DNA of 64,000 bases from Carposina sasakii (GCA_014607495.2 CP053148.1:15438001-15502000), one strand, 5' to 3'; shown: positions 34,434 to 45,151, counted from the stretch's first letter. The notes: generated from the sequence alone by a model not told the origin. Made by a program: numbers and translations.

Positions 34434-34637
34434 CCCGCGACTCCGGCCGCGTGGACTGCAGAAAAAATAAAATGTCGATATTATTCGGGATAAAAACATT
34501 TTCCCGGGATAAAAAGTAGCCTATATGTTAAGTGGGATCTGTCACAACATATTCCTGAAAAGTGCATCGAAATCAGTTCAGCCGTTTCTGAGATTAACGT
34601 ACAGAAACATCGATCCCTTACAATTTTATTATATGTA
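34434..34637 (-). mobile_element. Non-autonomous Helitron-like element, decayed
   Basis: Shares the GCCCGCGACTCCGGCCGCGT end and the CCCGGGATAAAAAGTAGCCT block with the other copies, but the terminal CTAG has become CTAA on the minus strand and the 5' end is diverged. It runs into the TIR element at 34636. Confidence 0.6.
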
Positions 34638-34904
34638 TACAGGGTGTAACAGAAAGGGTGTGTTAAGCGAAAAGCTGTATAAATAACCCACTATAGAGAA
34701 CCTATTTCCAAAATTTGAAATTCGAAATCACATTTTTAGTTTTCAAGATTGTATGAAAATTCCTGAGATATTTAAAAATTCTCCATACTATCGGGAAAAA
34801 TAAACATGTGATTTCAGATCTCAAATTTTGTGGATAGTTTCTCTATAGTGGGCTATTTACATAGATTTTCACTTAGCATACCCTTTTTGTTACACCCTGT
34901 ATAA
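34636..34904. mobile_element. TIR MITE with arms over 100 bp
   Basis: A 269-bp element: TATACAGGGTGTAACAGAAA on the left, TTTTTGTTACACCCTGTATA on the right. The arms continue imperfectly (TAACCCACTATAGAGAACCTA versus its inverse) so that almost the whole element folds back. Related to the element at 7885-8265. Confidence 0.8.
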
Positions 34905-35227
34905 AAGTTAGATGAGTAGGTAATAATTACGGAAATACATTTTATCTTCTATTGTTAAAGCATTACAATCTACAAATAAATATGAATGTAAAACAAGAGA
35001 TTTGGATAAATGTTGCATCCGCTAACATAAATAATAATATTATATACCCATTGTATACATATAATTATTATTGTAATATTACATAATATATAACTAGCAT
35101 CCGCAAACATAAATAATAATATTACATATAATGGTAAAAGCAGGAACTTTTTATAACTAGTACCTAATAGCTGTGATAATACATATGCATACATACGAGT
35201 CACAATATGTATCCGTCAGGTATTATA

Positions 35228-35347
35228 TAATTACACGCACTCTTCATCCCCTCACTAGGGTAGGGCCAGAGCACCAAGGGCTCGATTAAGAACTCACATG
35301 GTGCCCACTTCCTTGATCCATATTTCGAGGGTATATATTTGAGATGA
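35228..35347 (-). repeat. SINE-like dispersed repeat, partial copy
   Basis: Minus-strand counterpart of the 3' half of the copy at 1010-1228: the TATACCCTC, GTGGCACCATGTG (here GTGGGCACCATGTG), CCCTTGGTGCTCTG and CCTAC blocks occur in the same order. The 5' half is missing. Confidence 0.55.
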
Positions 35348-35945
35348 TATCAAGCTGTGGTAATTAAGTGGAATGAGGTACATTAAATTCAAAATAAAGA
35401 GTCGCATTTTGTGCTGCACTGTCTATACAGGATGTTTTTTGGTCGTCAACGTTTCCGAAAACTACGGAATCTCCTCATCATTACGATCATTCTTCTCCAT
35501 GAAAGCATATCTGGGAAGTGTCTGGTTCCTGGGATATTAGGGTCCAAAGTTGAGTAAATAGACTGCGTTTTTCTGCATAAATGTATCTATAGACGCGCGA
35601 AGCAAAATTTTTTTAACAAGAATTAATTACTATCTGTCTATGAAAAAACGATTTATTCCCTTTACGTCGATTCTCGTTACGTCGAGTCCGAGTGCCCATT
35701 GTTCGTACCAAAGAACTGTTGTTAACTTAGGGGATCTTTTGTTCCTATTCCCTTGACGTCGAGTGTTATCTTGTTGGTACAGTCAAGAACAGAAATGAAA
35801 AGCACTTTCAATATCATATAGTTTTTAATCATAAAACAGACAGTGTGATTGATTATTATCAAAGTCAACTACGAAAAATATATTTTTAAATCTTGTAAAT
35901 AACAGCCTCAATCTTAAAAAATAGTTCGCCCACATTTAGTAGGTA

Positions 35946-36896
35946 GGGGAAGATTGGGTAATGGGGGTCCTTAAGCAAGAATTAGAATACAAAAGCTAAA
36001 ATTACCAAAATTTTTATTGCAACCGCCTCATAACAAAATTTACTTAATTAGCTATAATTTAAGATCAGTAATCATCACTTTAATAATCATCTTTGGGAAA
36101 TATAAAATAGATTTACTCCCATTGCACTAAGTTACGGGTAATTAAGGTCACCTTGTGGGCAATGAGGATCATACAAAAATCTAACACAAATCGCGTTACA
36201 TCTGATATAGAGGTATCGTTTGATTCCTGGAAAACCTTCCTCTTTACTCTTTCGGCCCCCTTCTTCGGCACTTTCATCTTCTTTCCTTGGCCCCTTGCCT
36301 TTATGGAGAAAAACGCAGTCTATTTACTAAACTTTGGACCCTAAAATTTTGGAAACCAGATACTTCCCAGGTATGCTTCCATGGAGAAAAATGATCAGGT
36401 GATGAGGAGATTCCGTAGATTTCGGGAACGTTGACGACCAAAAATCACCCTGAATATTTTTCCTTTCACCTATCTTTTTCTTTGGGTGGCGGTCACTAGC
36501 GGGCAATGGGGATCACCCGATTCTCATTACCCGCAAGTATTTTATGAAGAAAAATTAATAAACACAAAATATACATTAGAAAACTCGGGATTTAAGTAGG
36601 AAATCATTACACCAAATATACAACTAAAAACGTAAAAAAGTAACATACAAGTAGATCAATAACTATAAAAGTTACTGTATATTTTGCGTCCGTGAAAATT
36701 TACATCGGCGAGCCGCAAAAACAAAACACACCTCTCATTCTCTATGCTGTCGTCATACCCACGCGGCACGCTCGCAGCGACGGCGAGGGGAACAGAGTGG
36801 GTAGGGTGGACCCTTAACGCGTTTCTATTAGTGTTACTTTTGGAGATGTGTGGGTGACCACTATTACCCGCTGACTCCCATTACCCGATCTTCCCC
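35946..36896. mobile_element. TIR element C with TA target and subterminal GGGTAATG motifs
   Basis: A 951-bp element with ends GGGGAAGATTGGGTAATGGG and, inverted, CCCATTACCCGATCTTCCCC, flanked by TA on both sides. The motif GGGTAATG or GGGCAATG with a following GGATC recurs near both ends (for example 36155, 36508, 36530 inverted, 36861 inverted), as transposase-binding repeats do. Inside lies a 150-bp fragment of MITE family A (36304-36455). No coding frame. Confidence 0.7.
36304..36455 (-). repeat. MITE family A fragment nested in element C
   Basis: GCAGTCTATTTACTAAACTTTGGACCCTAA through TATGCTTCCATGGAGAAAAATGATC to GGGAACGTTGACGACCAAAAATCACCCTG: the end-proximal 150 bp of family A, in the orientation of the 5183-5560 copy. 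Confidence 0.75.
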
Positions 36897-37460
36897 TACT
36901 CGTATATATCACTCGTAACAAAACTTATTTTTTAACAAAATGTTTTAGAACTATCAACATTGAAATAGTCATTCAACTAAAAGTAACTTCTATCAATGTT
37001 AATTAGTTTTAAAGGCGTTTAATACCCTTTGACTGATTATGCTTAAATGACAATTTTTGTAAATTTGTGGGTATAAGAGAGAAAGGGATATGCTTAAGTG
37101 CGGCGGCATTTTAAATTTACCTGAGTTTCAAATTTTAGGGTTACCTACCTATGTAAATACTTAAGCAAAAATATAAAAAACATAATCAACAATAAAAGTG
37201 TAAAAGAGAAAGGTACATATGTGGATGCCAAATAAATTTAACTGAGGCTTGTGATCTATGCTTGAGGTTTAGAAACCTAAGTTATACTAATATATTTAGT
37301 GCAAGAAACCATACTATTATATCCGGTCATCATCTTCCTGCATTATTTATGGAGTCGGCGCAATATAACTTTCGAAACTTACATTGCCTACCCTCTTAGG
37401 TATCGCTAAGTGTCAATTTTTAGAAAATCCGTACATTAAATAAATTCAGAGGCCTGTGAC

Positions 37461-38025
37461 CAGTGTTGCCACCTTAGTGGATTTTCCACTAAAACTGGTG
37501 GTTTCGACCCCCGCTTTATATTTATATATTGCTTTTAGTGGATAGTGGATTTTTCTAGCGGTTAAATAAAATTGACTTTCAATTACTGAAAATACTATAT
37601 CTCAACCAGTAAGCCACGTTTAAAAGTATTAATTCTACTTTCGGGAGTGTTTACATCTGTGTAGGCCACACATCCGTCAGAATCACTGAGGTCTGAATAC
37701 TCACCAATTCCCCGTAGAATATTTTCTGTATTAGTTAGTTTACAACAAACAAAGACAGAGTCAAGGTAACTTCTCTCTAAGAAGAATTAATTTAAATTTT
37801 TTATTGCATTTGATGTGACAACAAAAATGTTCATGTTGTACTAATTGTTATTATATTGTTGTTTTTGTAATTGTTTATTAATTTTATAGCTATTTACTAA
37901 AATCCATAGTGTTATACGTGGAAATTTTAGTGGTTTTTACAGTAGGACCGTTTTTCGTTAGTGGTTTTCTGGTGGTTTTAGAGGTTGAATCTGGTGGAAA
38001 GGTAGTTTTACTGTTGGCAACACTG
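37461..38025. mobile_element. hAT-like MITE with 8-bp target duplication
   Basis: A 565-bp element with perfect 11-bp terminal inverted repeats (CAGTGTTGCCA at the left, TGGCAACACTG at the right) flanked by CCTGTGAC at 37453-37460 and 38026-38033. Eight-base duplications are diagnostic of hAT transposons. Inside, short motifs such as GTGGTTTT and TTAGTGGA recur. No transposase ORF is present. It is inserted in a tRNA-derived SINE. Confidence 0.85.
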
Positions 38026-38096
38026 CCTGTGACCGGGATCGAACCCACGCCTTCCGACTGAAAGGCGCACGTCTTAACCACTAGGTTATCACCGCT
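38026..38096 (-). repeat. tRNA-derived SINE head, split by a hAT-like MITE
   Basis: The minus strand reads AGCGGTGATAACCTAGTGG, an A-box-like region, and GGTTCGATCCCGG, a B box, about 35 bases apart. This is the head of a tRNA-derived SINE. The MITE at 37461-38025 inserted just downstream of the B box; the rest of the SINE resumes leftward from 37460. No clean cloverleaf is formed. Confidence 0.65.
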
Positions 38097-38181
38097 TTAT
38101 TTATTATTATATCGGGTTATGAATGAAACATATTTGGAACAAGAGTGAATGAAATGCGTGTGATTCATGGTTGTATGAAAA

Positions 38182-38445
38182 TCCTACTAATATTATAAAC
38201 GCGAAAGTTTGTGAGTATGGATGGATGGATGGATGGATGCACGGATGGATGTTTGTTACTGTTATAAAAACAGCTGTTCACGTAATAAAATTGGTATAGA
38301 GTTAGCTGACATCCTGGATTAACACATAGGCTACTTTTTATCCCGGGTATATATTTTTATCCCGGGAAACTATTTTTATCCCGGATAATTTCGACATTTT
38401 GTTTTTTCTGCAGTTTACGCGGACGGAGTCGCGGGCGTCCACTAG
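38182..38445 (+). mobile_element. Non-autonomous Helitron-like element, complete
   Basis: Begins TCCTACTAATATTATAAACG after an A and ends GCGGGCGTCCACTAG before a T. It holds a GGAT tetranucleotide run (about 38218-38242) and duplicated ATTTTTATCCCGGG blocks. It lies inside the large TIR element at 35649-38653. Confidence 0.8.
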
Positions 38446-38814
38446 TTTCTAAATAATTTACAAATGCTTGTCATTTATGTACTTGACTGAAATGCGTGTG
38501 ATTCAACGTACGTTCAATTCTAAACTCGACGTAAAGGGAATAGAACAAAAGAATCGACATAACGGAAATAGATAGTGTAAAACTGCAATAGTAGCAAGAA
38601 CAATAGGCACTCAGACTCGACGTAAAAAGAATCGACGTAAAGGGAATAAATCGAAAAAACTAGCATAAACACTGGACACTATAAATTTTGCCTGATCAAG
38701 TAATAAAAAAAAAATTACATCGTTTCCCAGCATTTTTTTGGCATAAACTAATTTATTTGATGTATAGAGTACGTACCCTTCGTTAAGGGTGGCAACGAAA
38801 AAACATCCTGTATA

Positions 38815-41068
38815 ATTAAACTTGACCAGTGACTTTTACTGCCATTGGTCGACGGTGTGCAAGTTTAATATTTTATATTATATTATATTATATTATAAAC
38901 AGATAAATTACAATAGTAAACTTAATAATTACCTGACATATTAATTGGCAAAGGCCTCCTCCAACTTACCAGCTGATGTCCTTCCCGCTGTACTGCCATT
39001 GGTCTTTAGTTTTTTGTATTTGGGGACGGTATATCTCTTCCTCTTTGTATACCCTGTAGGTTTAATATAACAGACGTTTAATATAATATAATATACTTTT
39101 ACTATAATGCGAAATATATTTCCAAAATAACGTTATTATATTCAAGCTGAACTTAAGTTTGATATTAGTTATATCCTATATGTCTCTTGAAGGCTAACAA
39201 GAAATGAAACTTTAAATTTTCATACCGGTTTGCATTATGCTCACCTCAATCTAGATTTTGTGTAAAAAAAAAACTAGATTCTGTTTAATCCTAGATGCAA
39301 TTAATATTGTCACCTCGTTTGTTATGTGTGTTTATCTTACTATCTCTAACAAATTTTCACAAGTCGGCGAATTCAAAGTAATAATAGGTAACCTACCCTT
39401 TAATTAGGTAGAATCATGAACGTATAAAGAACAACTAACGTAATGCTATCAATGCACAGATTGAAGCATCGAAATGGCGGCGCGTTGCGCATGTGTGTGT
39501 ATTTACTAGTAGGCGCCGAGCTTACTATGGTTTGTATGTGTGGGTGGATAACGCGTCATTACACTACACATCCCTGCTCCATGGAATATCGTTACCAAGT
39601 TTACTATGAATGCCTCACTCTGTGTATTGACAACACTGTCTGTCCGTTATTCTTTATACGTTCATGGGTAGAATGTTGTAGGTATTTCTGGTTAAATGCT
39701 GGAATAATTTTATAGAGCAGGGTTTGTTACCATGCCGTATCAGCTGCGGGATGACGAAGAAAAAATATTTATGAGATATATATTTTTAAGTTATTTAGTC
39801 TTGATGCAATTATACAGTAACATTCCTTATAGATTAAAATAGAGAAGTCTCGCCGAGAAGGTTAGGCGACCCAAGACGTGAGAACGAGGAGAGAACCATA
39901 TAGGTAACATTTACGTATCTTGGGTGTTCTCGATGCTTCTCGGAGTCTGGATCCAGTATAGGCACAAGCCATCGGAATTGAGTATAAGTTTTAGTTGAGA
40001 GTAATGTAAGTTTTATTTTTTTATATGCTAGTAACTATTACTTTTTGTTTATTTCTTTCTTGTAGTTATATTTATAGAGTCAGCATCTGCATCTGTCAAT
40101 CAACGTTTGTCAGTCAATTTCGCAAACCCTAGGCGCTGGTAGAGCAACACTGCACGAAATAACTACCTACTTGTAAAGAAAGGTTCGAGAAGGGTTCCTT
40201 ATATTTAAAGCATTTGCATAATTAAATTACGTAAGGTGTACAAAACAAATGGCATCTCTCTAATTTCGCTGTATATTGTTACAAATGTGTTATTGTTCAA
40301 CCGTGAGAGCGCATGCTTAAAATGTAATAGCACTTTGAGTGGCACTACAATTAAATTTCCACGGTAAAAGTTATAGGATCACCTGTAATATCGTAAATAG
40401 AATCGCTATACCTCTCTTGGCAAATCTTAACAACATTGTGACATTTATCTTCTAGTGCCTACACAATGTTTTGTGTAATGGGTGCAAAAAAATCAAGCAT
40501 TCGGAGTGCATTTTCATTAGCTGAATTTCATTCGAAACTTCTTACAATACAATTTTGTTTGAGTAAGCTTTAAGTTACAGTATATCTATGTATGTACCTA
40601 CGTTGCTTCTAGTCATTGTTCACCTACCTATGTAATAAGGTAAATTTATTCGAAGCCTGATGTGTAGGTATGCAATAATTATTCTAATGTGCAATTTTCA
40701 ATTAACATCACTGATACTGTATATTAAACACTACGTTCAAAGTTTCGAGAAACTAGTTATTTTGGAAAGGCCATCCAGTTTACTTAACCGTCGAGATTTA
40801 CAACATAACATCTTACTTTTTATATCCGAAACTATAATTATTACGATAAAACTGCTGCGAACATTGTAACATAGAGTGTGCGCTACCTTACCGCTCACTA
40901 ACGTTTACGTTAAGTAAACAGCGGGTATCAACGCCTTTTGTACCTAAAACCCTTTATCTTAACAAACACGCTTAAGATCTACTTATTGCAATACGAAGCT
41001 CCATCAAACGATGTTATGAAATCCGGCGTAAGTACATTCAAATAAATAAGTTTCGCAAAGTAACTGAC
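38815..41068. other. No gene recognised
   Basis: Holds an ATATT microsatellite near 38870-38900. The 90-codon plus ORF at 39443-39715 is Cys-rich but has no known pattern. If the exon at 41069-41223 is real, this is its first intron. Confidence 0.45.
39850..39955. repeat. Imperfect foldback
   Basis: TCTCGCCGAGAAG and ACCCAAGACGTGAGAACG on the left have rough inverses ATCTTGGGTGTTCTCGATG and CTTCTCGGAGTC on the right. Gapped pairing only. Confidence 0.3.
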
Positions 41069-41223
41069 CTGTTCCGTACGGAGGAGCGACTGGAGAGGGT
41101 GAGGTTCCTGGGAGGGAGCCGGGTTGGGGCGGCAGTGGTCGACGTCTGCGAGGTGCGAGGCAGGCGGCCGCCCGCCGCAACCGCCCCCGACACCAAAAAT
41201 ATCACTATAAACCACCGGAGCAT
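41069..41223 (-). CDS. Candidate first coding exon of a secreted or membrane protein
   Basis: On the minus strand an ATG at 41223 opens 51 codons plus two bases that end at a strong donor (GGAACAG|GTCAGT; intron would start at 41068). The first residues, MLRWFIVIFLVSGAVAAGG, have the form of a signal peptide: basic n-region, hydrophobic core and small residues near a likely cleavage site. The rest is rich in Ser, Thr, Pro and Arg with one N-glycosylation sequon (NLT). The exon and the 110 bp before it are GC- and CpG-rich against an AT-rich background, as promoter-proximal exons often are. I do not recognise the protein, and no downstream exon was identified at lower coordinates. A chance ORF in a GC-rich patch is the alternative. 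Confidence 0.45.
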
Positions 41224-41345
41224 TACGACGCGGCAACGCGCACCTAGTCCCGAGTGTCAAATACAACTGACTTGTGCTTGCAATTTGACGTTCACTTTGC
41301 TTGTGCTGTGCGCCGCGGCCGCCCCACTACGATGAAAGTCAGGGC
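41224..41345 (-). promoter_or_regulatory. CpG-rich patch, possible promoter or 5' UTR of the signal-peptide exon
   Basis: Short GC-rich stretch with many CG dinucleotides (for example GCGCCGCGGCCGCCCC near 41310) directly upstream of the minus-strand ATG at 41223. Flanking DNA is strongly AT-rich. No TATA box or initiator was firmly identified; the promoter role is inferred from position only. Confidence 0.3.
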
Positions 41346-43330
41346 TTTCACTAGCGCCCCGGGTGCGCCGATCCTTCATCTAGATAATGTCCTATGCTTT
41401 TGGGTGATTAGAGCGTTTAACACCTGTTTACTAATAATGTTAGCGGTTTTGATCGACTAGAACGTAATACCTATTATGTAGTAACTTGAGACAATTACAT
41501 TATGATGCCAATTTGTTGCACGGTACCACTTTAGATTATTATGATTAGAGATAAATTTCTATGTATCTACATGAAAAATGTTTCAGATTTTAATTAATAT
41601 CTTCCCTTTGGGTTTTCCCAGGCGCCATGTGTCCGAACAATAATACCTAATCAATTAATAAAACCATACAAAACGAAATTAATAAAAATTATCTAAGTTT
41701 GATAAATATAGCGTAAACATTATGCCAAAGCTTTGTCCCAGATGTCGACATTAGGTCGTTGGCGTCCACTTCCATCATCTGATATCAGCGTTACAAAACG
41801 ATATTGCAACGACGCGGGGTCGTGATCGGGCCACATGAGGTCGTGACGACAAATGTGACCCTCAATCGATCATGATATGAGCTACAGCTGAAAGGTTATT
41901 TCCTATTATCGACGAGCATGGGTCAAGCAAGACTAGACAAGACTAGATCGGGGTGCTGAGCAATATTACATTAAGGGCAGACTTTTCCATCATTGCATAG
42001 CCTATCCAAAGGTTATGTGATAAGAAATATGGTTTATCTCTAAAATTTGATCAAGATAGACAGTATCAACGTTATCCTTCAAATAGAATATCTGACCATT
42101 GGGTAAATCGGCCCTAAATACAGAACGAGTAAGTACTTACCAATTTGTGATGGTACGATTCAATTGCAAGTGCTTGCTACCAATGAAGACTACAGTGCCG
42201 GGCTGTGGTCTCTAACTGTGGTTCTCAAAAAGAAGCTCATGGTCACGCAGCGAACAATGGATAGGGCTATGCTCGTGGTTTCTTTGCGCGACCGAATCAG
42301 AAATGTGGAGATCTGTGGATGAACAAAACTCACTAAAATGGCCTAACGGTCGAACCTATTATACCTATGTATAATTACATTACAGTACATATAAAAAAGT
42401 CCCAACAAACAATGCCTAATTTTGTTCTATGATAAAAATATAACCATTAATAATATCAGTATTTTTTGTACAATATTACCTACGCAACCTATTCTACTAA
42501 ATGTTAAGTTATGTGATAGGTATCTAAATATCAACCAGTTGTTTTTTAAAAAACCTCATATGTAGTATAAGTTACCTATTTTAAGTTATTATTTCTATGA
42601 TAGAACACTACCTATTTATCTATAAAGTTAAAAGGTCAATGTATAATTATTGAAAAAAATATTGCTTTTTATGATGATGTTATAGATTGAACATGATACG
42701 ATTTTAATAATTGACGTAATTCAAGTGGGTGTACGTATATCACTAGATCTATGCTATTTAGGCAAACTGCGAAAGAACTCGACTAATTTGTAATTTGGAC
42801 ATTTTGCGAATTTGACATTTTGCGTCCACTTTGACGTGCTGCACGTAAAATTCATTAAAAGAACCTAATAAGGGACTGTTTACATAATTTAGGTTTGGCG
42901 TTATTGGTCCGTTTTATCGAATAAGTACGATGTTTTTTCATCGGTGACCTATTTAGTTGTATGAGCATCACGCATGACACAGTAGGTATGTATTGGTACA
43001 TGCTGTTTCATACAACATCTTACGTCATGGATGATAAAACCATAAGTATCCGATAAAAAATATAAACCATAAGAGAACAAGCCGCTAAAACCAAAACACT
43101 ACATTTTAAAATCCAACAGAATTTTTCGCCAAGGAAATAATTTCCATTATATTATTATAATATTCACTCGGTTCGCTTCTGGTGACATACCTATCTACTA
43201 ATAGTGCAAATTCAACTTATTATTATTGCAAATAAACTGTAGACTTCAAGATAACGGGAATCAGGTTAAGGTGGGTTTCCATCAGAGATGCGAAGCGAGA
43301 GATTTTATTCTTCAAGAACCAATAGTCGCT
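41346..43330. other. No gene recognised
   Basis: AT-rich with an RTE fragment (42183-42355). A repeat shared with 44900-44990 (CTTCAAATAGA..ATCTGACCAT) ends near 42110, and a motif of alternating GACATTTTGCG words lies at 42795-42830. Confidence 0.45.
42183..42355 (+). pseudogene. Degenerate fragment of the RTE-like LINE
   Basis: This stretch aligns by eye with 530-680 of the copy at the window start: the GTGGTCTCTAACT, AAGAAGCTCA, CGAATCAGAAATG and GATCTG blocks are shared in order and orientation. It has several substitutions, stops and small indels and no tail, so it is an older, inactive copy of the same RT C-terminus. Confidence 0.7.
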
Positions 43331-43822
43331 TTTTAGGGTTCCGTAGCCAAATGGTAAAAATAAAAACGGAACCCTTGTAGTCTGTCTGTCTGTCTGCCCG
43401 TCCGTATGTCACAGCCACTTTTTTCCGAAACTATAAGAACTATACTGTTGTTGAAACTTGGTAAGTAGATGTATTCTGTGAACTGCATTAAGATTTTCAC
43501 ACAAAAAATAGAAAAAAAAAATTGGGGGTTCCCCACACTTTGAACTGACTCGCAATTTTTTTTTTTCATCTTTCCCATACGTGTGAGGTATCTATGGATA
43601 GGTCTTCAAATATCAAAAATAACTTCTAAAATAATACAATGATAACACAAAAAAAATATATGATATATAGGTAGGTACCTACATCAGCATGCAAACTTCC
43701 ACCGAAAATTGGTTTGAACGAGATCTAGTGAGTAGTTTTTTAAATACGTCATAAATAGTAAACTTTTACCTTTCATAATGCCCTTCATGGGCGAGTCCGA
43801 CTCGCACTTGGCCGCTTTTTTA
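43331..43822 (+). repeat. Long dispersed repeat (GGGTTCCGTA...GACTCGCACTTGGCCGCTTTTTT)
   Basis: Begins TTTTTAGGGTTCCGTAGCCA, has a TCTG microsatellite with TGCCCGTCCGT near 43380, a TTGGGGGTTCCCCACACTT block, and ends GGGCGAGTCCGACTCGCACTTGGCCG. From memory this begin-end pair belongs to a very common lepidopteran repeat; no coding sequence, class not certain. Confidence 0.6.
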
Positions 43823-43863
43823 CCTTGTCCCGCTCAGCATAGCTCTGATAGAAACAGCAGGCT

Positions 43864-44022
43864 GGTTAACGTATCTTGCGAAAGCAAAGCAGAAGCAAAG
43901 CGATAGCGAAAATTGTACCTTAAAATCTCATAATTCCATTGAAATTCATTTTATGTAAAATAACAAATTTGCCAATTAATTTTCGTTATCGCCATGCTAT
44001 TGCGTTGCTTTTGCTAGGGGCG
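43864..44022. mobile_element. MITE family E copy
   Basis: GCGAAAGCAAAGCAGAAGCAAAGCGATAGCGAAAATTGTACC on the left, TTTTCGTTATCGCCATGCTATTGCGTTGCTTTTGCTAG on the right, inverted. The outer GGCC ends are lost. Confidence 0.65.
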
Positions 44023-44987
44023 GATTAGCGGAGAGGTTCTTGTACATACAAAACAAGTATGTACTGAGGTACAGCTAGACGTCCTCGCATGACACATTTC
44101 CCTTGCGCATCTTTGGTGAAGGTGCACCTACGGTCTTTAGGAATCTGACCAAAATTATAAATCGTCACATAGCTCAAGGCCAATGTAGATCTGTACAAAT
44201 CATAAAATGCGCAATATCGGGTATTTGGACCATACGGGAAGTAGACGACCTGAGAATGGTCATTCTGGATGTGGCCCTTTTGGGAAGAGGTCATTTAAGG
44301 AAGTGTGGACATTATGGTTCGACAGGGTCAGATTCCTTAGAGATTCTTGTTATGTAGATAGCTAGCTAATACAAATTTCTAAGCGCTGATCGATCTCTTC
44401 GCTGGGATATTGTACCCACAATCTTAGCTTACGCATTCCTTTACTACATAAGAAATCCCCGTATTTCTAAATAGGTAAATCGAAATAAAGTATAGATTAC
44501 AAAAAATTAAAATATATAAGCTAAAATAACATAAAATTTATTTAACATATCAGTATCACAACATCTTAGGATAGACAAGTTTACAATTTAAACATTTTAT
44601 GTATGTAACGGAATTGTTTGTAATCCCCAATATAAAAATATACTCATAAAATTTTGTTATGACTTAAATATACCATACAAAATAATTAAGGCCACCAGTT
44701 TCTGATACGAAAAATAAACAAATCAATATCATATCTTTGAGTTGGTAGACATATAATATTATTTGTGTGCACCATTAAAACTGTAAAACAAAAGTAAAAC
44801 TGCAAGATTAAAAAATGCCCTTTTTATGAGGGTAGTTTCAAAAACTGATATTACATAGGTCAGATATTTCAATAGACAGATAGTTTTAGCCAAACTAAAT
44901 AGTTAAATGCTGTTTTTCTCTAAAACTTTATCAAAATGGAGACAGCAACTTTGTGCTTCAAATAGATCTATCTGACCATGGAAGATC
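44023..44987. other. Downstream of Prx6; no separate gene recognised
   Basis: Two overlapping ORFs on opposite strands (44025-44357) have no recognisable domain. The part nearest 44988 repeats a block also found at 41990-42115. A possible Prx6 poly(A) signal is at 44537-44542. Confidence 0.4.
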
Positions 44988-45150
44988 GGCCTTTGGTAAC
45001 GTAACTGGCAGTAGCAGAGCCGAAGCAATGCGATAGCGAAAATTGAGATTGTGCGTGCGCGGAACGAGAACTCCCCGCGCCCCGTACACATTCTTAATTT
45101 TCGCTATCGCATTGCTTCGGCTCTACTACTACAAATTAGGTAATAAGGCC
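44988..45150. mobile_element. MITE family E copy abutting the Prx6 stop codon
   Basis: 163 bp, left end GGCCTTTGGTAACGTAACTG, right end TTAGGTAATAAGGCC. The arms AGCCGAAGCAATGCGATAGC and the inverse pair almost perfectly. The centre is GC-rich. Its right end lies about one base from the Prx6 stop codon (45152-45154), so the proximal 3' UTR of Prx6 is transposon sequence. Confidence 0.75.
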
Positions 45151-45151
45151 C

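Larger units (their letters stand above)
35649..38653. mobile_element. Large non-autonomous TIR transposon (element B)
   Basis: Begins CGATTTATTCCCTTTACGTC and ends with the inverse, GACGTAAAGGGAATAAATCG. The near-perfect inverted arm is about 48 bp and weaker matching (GAGTGCC.ATTGTTC; TTTTGTTC.TATTCCC) continues to about 140 bp. Flanks are A-runs, so the target duplication cannot be sized. At 3,005 bp it has no ORF above 63 codons and no transposase. It contains element C, a tRNA-derived SINE, a hAT-like MITE and a Helitron. Confidence 0.75.
35424..38814 (+). mobile_element. MITE family A copy split by a 3-kb TIR element
   Basis: Left part 35424-35648 and right part 38654-38814 together form one family A element with inverted ends TATACAGGATGTTTTTT and AAAAAACATCCTGTATA. 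The break falls in an A-run between CTGTCTATG and CTAGCATAAACACTGGACAC, which are adjacent in the unbroken copy at 24460-24500. The two sides rejoin colinearly, so the intervening 35649-38653 is an insertion. Confidence 0.8.

Noticed and set aside
39443..39715. Cys-rich 90-codon plus ORF as a small secreted peptide gene
   Set aside because: No signal peptide at the start, Cys spacing fits no known family, and there are no flanking gene signals.
44025..44357. Overlapping ORFs downstream of Prx6
   Set aside because: Neither gives a recognisable protein and no promoter or splice sites support them.
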